Positions 58,698 to 64,000 of a DNA stretch of 64,000 bases are shown in pieces (position 1 is the first letter of the stretch; each line of letters begins with the position of its first letter). The notes below the pieces were generated by a model. The model was not told the DNA's origin. It did no database searches and saw only the letters and a program-made list of their open reading frames with translations. The translations under genes and the position numbers were made by a program. The DNA lies in the NCBI GenBank assembly GCA_936908745.1, contig CAKZFX010000014.1, forward strand, positions 240,998 through 304,997, written 5' to 3'. The DNA comes from an uncultured Chitinophagaceae bacterium. GTDB lineage: Bacteria; Bacteroidota; Bacteroidia; Chitinophagales; Chitinophagaceae.

Positions 58698-59726
58698 ATG
58701 ATTAAACGAACCCTTTTATTCTTTCTTGTCGCTTCGTTCAGTATTGCCTTATTTTCCTTTGCCGATAATAAATCAACTTCTGCGCCCGCACCCAAACAAA
58801 AAGTGGTGCGTACCATTGTTATAGATGCCGGCCATGGTGGCAGCGATGCCGGTGCCAAAGGCGCTTATTCCTATGAAAAAGATATTTGCCTGGCCATTTC
58901 CCTGAAATTGCAGCAACAGATGGCCAAAGATCACCCGGACATCAAGCTCCTGATGACCCGCACCACAGATAGCTACCCTGCCCTGCACACAAGAGCTAAT
59001 TATGCCAATAATAATAAGGGCGACCTTTTCCTCTGCATCCACGTAAATGCAGCGCCGCCAAAGAAATATAGCGAAATGACCGGCTACAAAACTGTGACTT
59101 CCTATGTGGGCAAAGGAAAGAAACGTAAAAAAGTAACCAAGAAAGTGCCGCAGTATAAAACATGGACAACGCCTAATCCTGCCAAAGGAACGGAGACCTA
59201 TATCTGGGGAGCACATAAGAACGAAGACAAAGAAGTGGCGATGCGGGAGAATGCACCGATGATGTCTGAAGATAATTTTGAAAATAATTATGGACAGATA
59301 GATCCTAACTCACCGGAGTTTGTGGCTCTTTCGCTGATAAAAACCAAGCAGTTTTTTAAGCGTAGTGCCACGCTGGCGGGTTTTGTGCAGGATGAATTTG
59401 CCAAGGTAGGCCGTATCGACCGTGATGTGCGCCAGCGAAGCGTGGGCATCTGGGTATTGCAGGCCACGGCCATGCCGAGTGTATTGGTGGAAACCGGCTA
59501 TATCACCAACCGCAGCGAAGAAGATTACCTGAACAGCAAAGAAGGCCAGCAGGAAATTGCCGAAAGCATCAGCCGTGCGGTCAAGACCTATATTCAATGG
59601 CTGGAAAAACAACAACAGCAAGCGGGAAATGATAACAATGCACAGGCGTCTGTTTCGCCACGCGGCGACAATAAAAAGTTCCTTGAGGCCGTGGAACAAA
59701 AAGAAAAAGAGCGCAAAGGATTTTAA
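58698..59726 (+). CDS. N-acetylmuramoyl-L-alanine amidase (first of two)
   Basis: 342 residues with a signal MIKRTLLFFLVASFSIALFSF. Amidase_3 zinc site: H46 in IDAGHGGSDAG, E60, H115 in CIHVNAAP, catalytic E265 in VLVETGYITN. An inserted basic stretch lies between 121 and 165 (VGKGKKRKKVTKKVPQYKTW). It cuts the amide between muramic acid and the peptide in the periplasm for septum splitting or turnover. A paralogue begins about 60 bases after its stop. lptD is divergent. Confidence 0.9.
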   Translation: MIKRTLLFFLVASFSIALFSFADNKSTSAPAPKQKVVRTIVIDAGHGGSDAGAKGAYSYEKDICLAISLKLQQQMAKDHPDIKLLMTRTTDSYPALHTRANYANNNKGDLFLCIHVNAAPPKKYSEMTGYKTVTSYVGKGKKRKKVTKKVPQYKTWTTPNPAKGTETYIWGAHKNEDKEVAMRENAPMMSEDNFENNYGQIDPNSPEFVALSLIKTKQFFKRSATLAGFVQDEFAKVGRIDRDVRQRSVGIWVLQATAMPSVLVETGYITNRSEEDYLNSKEGQQEIAESISRAVKTYIQWLEKQQQQAGNDNNAQASVSPRGDNKKFLEAVEQKEKERKGF

Positions 59727-59783
59727 ACAGCACCCCGTATTTTTACAGATCAACCCGAGTTTTTAACACGACAGATTGATTGC

Positions 59784-60764
59784 ATGAAACGAATTCTTAA
59801 GACCGGTTTATTTAGTTTATTATTCTTATCTGCGATAGCTGTTTCGGCACAACAGGAGCCGCAACGCAAAAAAATAAAAACCATCGTTATTGATCCCGGC
59901 CATGGTGGACTGGATCCTGGCGCACCCGGCACTTTTTCTACCGAAGCACAAGTCAGCCTTGCTGTTTCACTGAAACTGGGAAAAGCCCTTGAAAAAGAAT
60001 TCCCGGAGATCAAACAGGTATTTACCCGCAAAACAGATGTATTGCCAGGCAATAAACCCAATAAAGACGCGGCGTTGAAATACCGTGCAGATCTCGCCAA
60101 TGAATCCGGCGGCGATTTGTTTATTGCGGTTCATTGTAACTCTGCAGGTCGCAGGGCCGGTGGCTGGAATGCACAACGTATTTCGCATTATGAAACATCT
60201 ACCAAGAAGGTAAAATCAAAAGGTAAATGGGTTACTAAAACATATAAGAAACCTGTGTATGAAACCTATTGGGTGGAAAACACGGTGCGGGGAACCGAAA
60301 CGTATATCTGGGCGGTGAGTAAGAATGACGCCAAGATCAATTCAATGACCCATAACAATGAATATTATGGGGAAATAGACTCCACTTCTACCATCGAACT
60401 CCCCGACCCTTCTGACCCGGCTGAAAAAGCACGATTACTGATTTATACACAACATTATTTCCGCAAAAGCCTCAATCTTGCCTCATTGATTGAAAGAGAA
60501 TTTGTGGATTCTGGCCGTGTCAGCCGCGGTGTGAAACAACGCAATGACAAAGGTATCTGGGTATTGCAGGCTACAGGAATGCCAAGCATTTTGATCGAGA
60601 TTGGTTTTATCTCCAATAAACAGGAAGAAGAATATATGAACAGCGAGGAAGGTCAGAATGCTATTGTTAAAAACATCATCAATGCGCTCCGCACCTATAT
60701 TCTCACTATTGAGGGAAAACTGAAAGAGCCGGCTAAGACGGAAGAGCCGAAAAAGGCATTTTAG
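59784..60764 (+). CDS. N-acetylmuramoyl-L-alanine amidase (second of two)
   Basis: 326 residues with signal MKRILKTGLFSLLFLSAIAVSAQ. Zinc ligands H40 in IDPGHGGLDPG, E54 and H117 in VHCNSAG, with catalytic E272 in IEIGFIS. It has the same inserted region as its neighbour, including VKSKGKWVTKTYKKPVYE. The pair clearly arose by tandem duplication, then diverged: the first has a longer Gln-rich C-terminal tail. A similar role is expected, possibly at a different stage or substrate. Confidence 0.9.
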   Translation: MKRILKTGLFSLLFLSAIAVSAQQEPQRKKIKTIVIDPGHGGLDPGAPGTFSTEAQVSLAVSLKLGKALEKEFPEIKQVFTRKTDVLPGNKPNKDAALKYRADLANESGGDLFIAVHCNSAGRRAGGWNAQRISHYETSTKKVKSKGKWVTKTYKKPVYETYWVENTVRGTETYIWAVSKNDAKINSMTHNNEYYGEIDSTSTIELPDPSDPAEKARLLIYTQHYFRKSLNLASLIEREFVDSGRVSRGVKQRNDKGIWVLQATGMPSILIEIGFISNKQEEEYMNSEEGQNAIVKNIINALRTYILTIEGKLKEPAKTEEPKKAF

Positions 60765-60767
60765 GGA

Positions 60768-60990
60768 GTCTTCTTAAAGCGGGTAAATTCTTACAGGTTT
60801 GCAGATTTCTGTATAATCGATACTTTTTTCTCCGTGTGTCTCTGCCTCTCTGCGGTTCCCTGTCTGCCGACAGGCAGGTTTGTGGCCGTTTTAGCTTGTG
60901 ATTTGTAATTTTTTATTGGAATTTATGTAAGCAGCTAAGTTTCTGTGCATTTCTGTTCCTCGTGGTCTTTTTCCATCATTTTTAACGTTT
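60768..60990. repeat. Intergenic repeat with reversed core and CTGTC palindrome
   Basis: GGAGTCTTCTTAAAGCGGGTAAATTCTTACAGG is a reverse partial copy of the core, then words CTCTGCGG and the palindrome at 60860-60877, then an A/T-rich stretch up to 61050. No gene seen. Confidence 0.6.
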
Positions 60991-61050
60991 TACGAATAAT
61001 TGGTTAATTTGGCGTTTGATTTGCCCCGTGCAAAAACTAAAGCCAGGAAC

Positions 61051-62043
61051 ATGAAGATCAGCAACGAAACCAAAGTCGGATTTTTAGCCATAGCAGCATT
61101 GGTTCTCCTTATAGTCGGTTTCAATTTTTTAAAAGGAAAAGACGTTTTCAACCGCAGCAAAAAGATCTATATGGTCTTTTCTGACCTGAATGGTTTGGCC
61201 AAGTCCAACGAAGTAAAGATCAATGGCTATGTGATTGGTAAAGTGTATGATCTGCAGGCGGCCGATAAAGACCTGACGGGTATCGTTGCCACGATCAACC
61301 TGTCGGAAATGGTCAACATTCCTAAAGACTCCAAAGCATCCATTTCATCTCCCCTGATCGGTACGGCCTTTATTTCAATTGAAAAAGGATCGTTGCCCGA
61401 TTACCTGCAACCCGGTGATACCTTAAGCACCAAGATAGATGGCAGCCTGCTGGATGATGTAAAAGCACAATTAAATCCCACTCTTGGTAAAGTACGGGAA
61501 GGCATTGACTCGGTAAAAATGTTATTGAGCAATGTAAATGGCCTCTTTAACGATGCCGCCAAAGCCAACCTGCAACAGACATTGGCAAACCTTAACATGA
61601 CGACCAACTCATTAAATAAAATGATGGACAGTCAGAATGGCCCGCTGGCACGTTCGCTGAATAATGTAACGGCCATTACTGAAAACCTGAAAAAGAATAA
61701 CGACAGTATCACCGCTACGATCAGCAATGCGAAAAGAGCTTCTGAAAAATTTGCCAATCTTGAATTGCAGCCAACGATCGATTCATTGAATGCCACGGTG
61801 GGACAATTAAAAGCATTTGCTGCTAAAATGAACAGTAAGGACGGCACATTGGGCGCATTGGTGAACGACAGGCAGCTATATAATAAGCTCTACGACGCTA
61901 TACTGAGCGCCGAAATATTGATTGATGACCTGCGTGAGCATCCCAAACGCTACGTTAATTTTTCCATCTTTGGCAAAAAGGATAAAGACGGCCCGTTAAC
62001 TTCGCCTTCGAAAAAAGATACGCTTGTAATAGAAGGAAATTGA
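61051..62043 (+). CDS. MCE/MlaD-family lipid transport protein
   Basis: 330 residues from ATG 61051 (MKISNETKVGFLAIAALVLLIVGFNFLKG), one N-terminal membrane anchor. The MCE domain is KKIYMVFSDLNGLAKSNEVKINGYVIGKVYDLQ ... ISSPLIGTAFISIEKG near 35-115. A long coiled helical region follows (DAAKANLQQTLANLNMTTNSLNKMM). It should form a ring or tunnel in the periplasm carrying lipids between membranes. Neighbours are amidases and the OstA-like gene (four bases downstream), the usual Bacteroidota order. Confidence 0.87.
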   Translation: MKISNETKVGFLAIAALVLLIVGFNFLKGKDVFNRSKKIYMVFSDLNGLAKSNEVKINGYVIGKVYDLQAADKDLTGIVATINLSEMVNIPKDSKASISSPLIGTAFISIEKGSLPDYLQPGDTLSTKIDGSLLDDVKAQLNPTLGKVREGIDSVKMLLSNVNGLFNDAAKANLQQTLANLNMTTNSLNKMMDSQNGPLARSLNNVTAITENLKKNNDSITATISNAKRASEKFANLELQPTIDSLNATVGQLKAFAAKMNSKDGTLGALVNDRQLYNKLYDAILSAEILIDDLREHPKRYVNFSIFGKKDKDGPLTSPSKKDTLVIEGN

Positions 62044-62047
62044 TTGA

Positions 62048-63685
62048 ATGAGCTATACCCGTTTTCTTTATGGCATCCTGTTTACCTGCATGTTGTTGCT
62101 TGCTGCATCCCTGCATGCACAGGTGCCGCCCGTAGCTCCTGTTACCACTACCACTTCTGCGGATGATACATTAGTGACTGTTGAAATACTGGAAAGCCGC
62201 AAACTGGAGATCCGCAAAGTAAATGATTCCACCACGCTGCAAATAATGGCGGGCAAAGTGCGGCTGAAACAAGGTACTACCCTTTTCTTTTGCGACAGCT
62301 GTGTGATGAACAGCAATACCAACACGTTTGAAGCATGGGGCAATGTGCATATTGATGACGACACAAGTGATGTATATGCCAACCATCTCCGTTATCTAAC
62401 CAAAAGAAGATTGGCTTATCTCGATGGCAATGTCCGTCTCACCGATGGCAAAGGCTTGCTGACAACACCGAGTTTGGAATACGATGTGTCGACCAAAATT
62501 GGTATCTATAAAAACGGCGGTAAAGTTGTGAATGGCAAAACCGTATTGACCAGCAAAGAAGGTTATTATTATACCGACCTGAAAGATGTTTACTTTAAAC
62601 AAAATGTGGTGCTGACCGATCCGAAGTATAAATTAGACACGGATTCGCTACTATATAATACAGATTTAGGCATCGCCCGTTTTATTGCCAACACGATTAT
62701 CAAAGACACTTCCGGTCGTACGATTGAAACCAAAGACGGTTATTATAATTTAAAAACCGGGCAGGCAGAATTTGGAAGAAATCCTTTGATAAAAGATGGT
62801 GCTGTTACCATTACCGGCGACCGGGTGGCGTTTAATGACAGCACAGGCATTCAGCAAGTGGAAGGCAATGCGATTATACGTGACACAGCACAGGGAACAA
62901 CCATTTTGGGTGGTCTTATTTTTCGCAATACAAAAACGGATGCCATTCTTGCTACCAGGAAACCGCTGATGATCATCAAGCAGGAAGCAGATTCCATTTA
63001 TATAACAGCCGATACCTTATTCTCTGCACGGCTGACCGACCTGCATGGTAAAAAAGATACACTGGTGAAAGACACCGTGCAAGGAGTAAAAGTGGTAACG
63101 GCCGCCAATACAAAAGACAGCACTAATCGCTACTTTGAAGCCTACCGCAATGTGCGGATCTTCTCCGACTCAATGCAGGCGGTTTCGGATAGTTTATTTT
63201 ATTCGTTCAGGGACTCTACGTTCCGTTTATACTACGATCCTATTGTGTGGGCAAAGGAAAGCCAGGTGACGGGCGACACACTTCATTTATTTACAAAAAA
63301 TAAAAAAGCAGAGCGGTTTGAAGTGATCGACAATAGTTTTATGGTCAACCGCATGGACCCGGAAGTATATAACCAGGTCAAATCAAGCCGGATGGATGGA
63401 TATTTCAGGAACGGTGATCTTGATTCTGTCCGGGCAAGAGGTTTTGCAGAATGTATTTATTTTTTACAGGACGAGGATAGTGCTTACAGCGGTATCAATG
63501 AATCCAAGTGTGATATCATTGACATCTATTTCCAAAAACAAGAATTATACAAAGTCGTATTCCGCAGCGCCGTTACCGGCACACTCTGGCCCATCCGCCA
63601 GAAAAGCCCGTCAGAGATGAGGCTCGAAGGCTTCCGCTGGCTGGAATCACGGAGACCTAAGACTAAGTACGAACTCTTCGAGTAA
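62048..63685 (+). CDS. OstA/LptA-like periplasmic protein
   Basis: 545 residues with signal MSYTRFLYGILFTCMLLLAASLHAQ. The OstA_2 repeat appears as beta-strand ladders: LQIMAGKVRLKQGTTLFFCDSCVMNSNTNTFEAWGNVHIDDD, YANHLRYLTKRRLAYLDGNVRLTDG, TGDRVAFNDSTGIQQVEGNAIIRD. The protein should form part of the LPS transport bridge, like LptA, but is much longer than E. coli LptA (185), with several jelly-roll units in a row. It is four bases from the MCE gene and near lptD. Confidence 0.85.
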   Translation: MSYTRFLYGILFTCMLLLAASLHAQVPPVAPVTTTTSADDTLVTVEILESRKLEIRKVNDSTTLQIMAGKVRLKQGTTLFFCDSCVMNSNTNTFEAWGNVHIDDDTSDVYANHLRYLTKRRLAYLDGNVRLTDGKGLLTTPSLEYDVSTKIGIYKNGGKVVNGKTVLTSKEGYYYTDLKDVYFKQNVVLTDPKYKLDTDSLLYNTDLGIARFIANTIIKDTSGRTIETKDGYYNLKTGQAEFGRNPLIKDGAVTITGDRVAFNDSTGIQQVEGNAIIRDTAQGTTILGGLIFRNTKTDAILATRKPLMIIKQEADSIYITADTLFSARLTDLHGKKDTLVKDTVQGVKVVTAANTKDSTNRYFEAYRNVRIFSDSMQAVSDSLFYSFRDSTFRLYYDPIVWAKESQVTGDTLHLFTKNKKAERFEVIDNSFMVNRMDPEVYNQVKSSRMDGYFRNGDLDSVRARGFAECIYFLQDEDSAYSGINESKCDIIDIYFQKQELYKVVFRSAVTGTLWPIRQKSPSEMRLEGFRWLESRRPKTKYELFE

Positions 63686-63923
63686 GTTTGTAATTGGTGG
63701 TTTTTAGCCTGCCTGCCGCAGGCAAGTTTGTAGTTATCTTCAATTGATATTTCACTATCGTTATGAAATTGATCCATTTAGCACGCCCCAACTACAAACC
63801 ATAAACTAAAAACTATAAACTGCCGAAGGCTTCACATTTCCTTTAGACTTACAGGCATTATTTTTCGTTTTACCAGTGACGGTTCTCAAACACTAACCTT
63901 TCATCAACACTTAAATCACCGGT
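63686..63923. other. Non-coding gap with a TGCCTG-CCG-CAGGCA palindrome
   Basis: A palindrome at 63710-63724 (TGCCTGCCGCAGGCA) is followed by AAGTTTGTAG. The rest is A/T-rich with ACTACAAACC/AAACTATAAACT words. No gene or RNA seen. Confidence 0.5.
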
Positions 63924-64000
63924 ATGAAAAAAATCATTGCCAGCCTCTTGGTCATTACCATCATTGGTTTTGCCAATACAAGTTCCGCCCAGGATTATAA
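63924..64000 (+). CDS. Start of an exported protein (cut by window edge)
   Basis: 25 codons, MKKIIASLLVITIIGFANTS and SAQDY, form a Sec signal peptide with a probable cleavage after SAQ. Nothing of the mature protein is visible, so no function can be given. Confidence 0.6.
   Translation, partial: MKKIIASLLVITIIGFANTSSAQDY

Overview
The window looks like a chromosomal segment of a Bacteroidota bacterium, most likely Chitinophagaceae or a close relative. Support comes from two secreted proteins with type IX secretion (T9SS) C-terminal sorting domains, promoter -7 boxes of the TAnnTTTG type, start codons without Shine-Dalgarno sequences, the Bacteroidota-type LptD/OstA/MCE/amidase envelope cluster, and several small families common in this phylum (DUF6496-like, DUF1508, DUF1801). 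This assignment is inference from gene content; no marker gene such as 16S rRNA is present.

Layout. 1-5.5 kb: start of glutamate formimidoyltransferase (ftcD), a REP-like palindrome cluster next to an IS200-like/RAYT transposase, a RibD-C reductase, a Qnr-like pentapeptide protein, a cation/proton antiporter and imidazolonepropionase (hutI). 5.5-13 kb: a lipoprotein, a divergent GAPDH/erythrose-4-phosphate dehydrogenase-like enzyme, a phosphatase, a CAP protein, an AlkD-like glycosylase and small proteins. 13-16 kb: a large T9SS-exported surface protein. 16-20 kb: two Crp/Fnr-regulator plus alpha/beta-hydrolase pairs around an SRPBCC gene. 20-28 kb: an AsmA-like protein, a PQQ-type sugar dehydrogenase, a histone-H1-like Lys/Ala-rich protein, Cu/Zn superoxide dismutase and an LLM flavin oxidoreductase. 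28-32 kb: a compact Hsp70 module (GrpE-like protein, large Hsp70 with an inserted domain, membrane protein of unknown function). 32-44 kb: a response regulator, a secreted protein with a toxin-nuclease-like C-terminus, a CocE-type hydrolase, ABC ATPases, a UPF1-like helicase and a GOB-like subclass B3 metallo-beta-lactamase with the Gln-116 substitution. 44-46 kb: a GH43-like glycosidase and a T9SS matrixin-like protease. 46.6-48.4 kb: an AT-rich HEPN-type gene. 48.5-52 kb: hutU and hutH. 52.5-55.9 kb: tRNA-Arg(UCU), DUF1508 protein, uracil-DNA glycosylase, a tandem repeat, a GNAT enzyme and a PlsC acyltransferase. 55.9-64 kb: lptD, two tandem N-acetylmuramoyl-L-alanine amidases, an MCE/MlaD protein and an OstA/LptA-like protein.

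How the genes work together. hutH, hutU, hutI and ftcD together give the histidine to glutamate route that transfers the formimino group to tetrahydrofolate, although they lie in separate places. The right end is an envelope-building cluster (LPS transport, lipid transport, peptidoglycan hydrolysis). The least explained candidates are the Hsp70 trio, the lone HEPN protein, and the secreted nuclease-like protein.

Between genes there is a conspicuous, repeated non-coding layer. It comprises arrays of CACAAAG/CACAGAG/CATAG words in facing orientation, blocks of GACTnnn heptads joined to a conserved TAATAATTTACCCGCTTTA core, and CTGTC-TGCC-GACAG palindromes. It recurs at about a dozen intergenic sites in both orientations and is not explained by any annotated gene.
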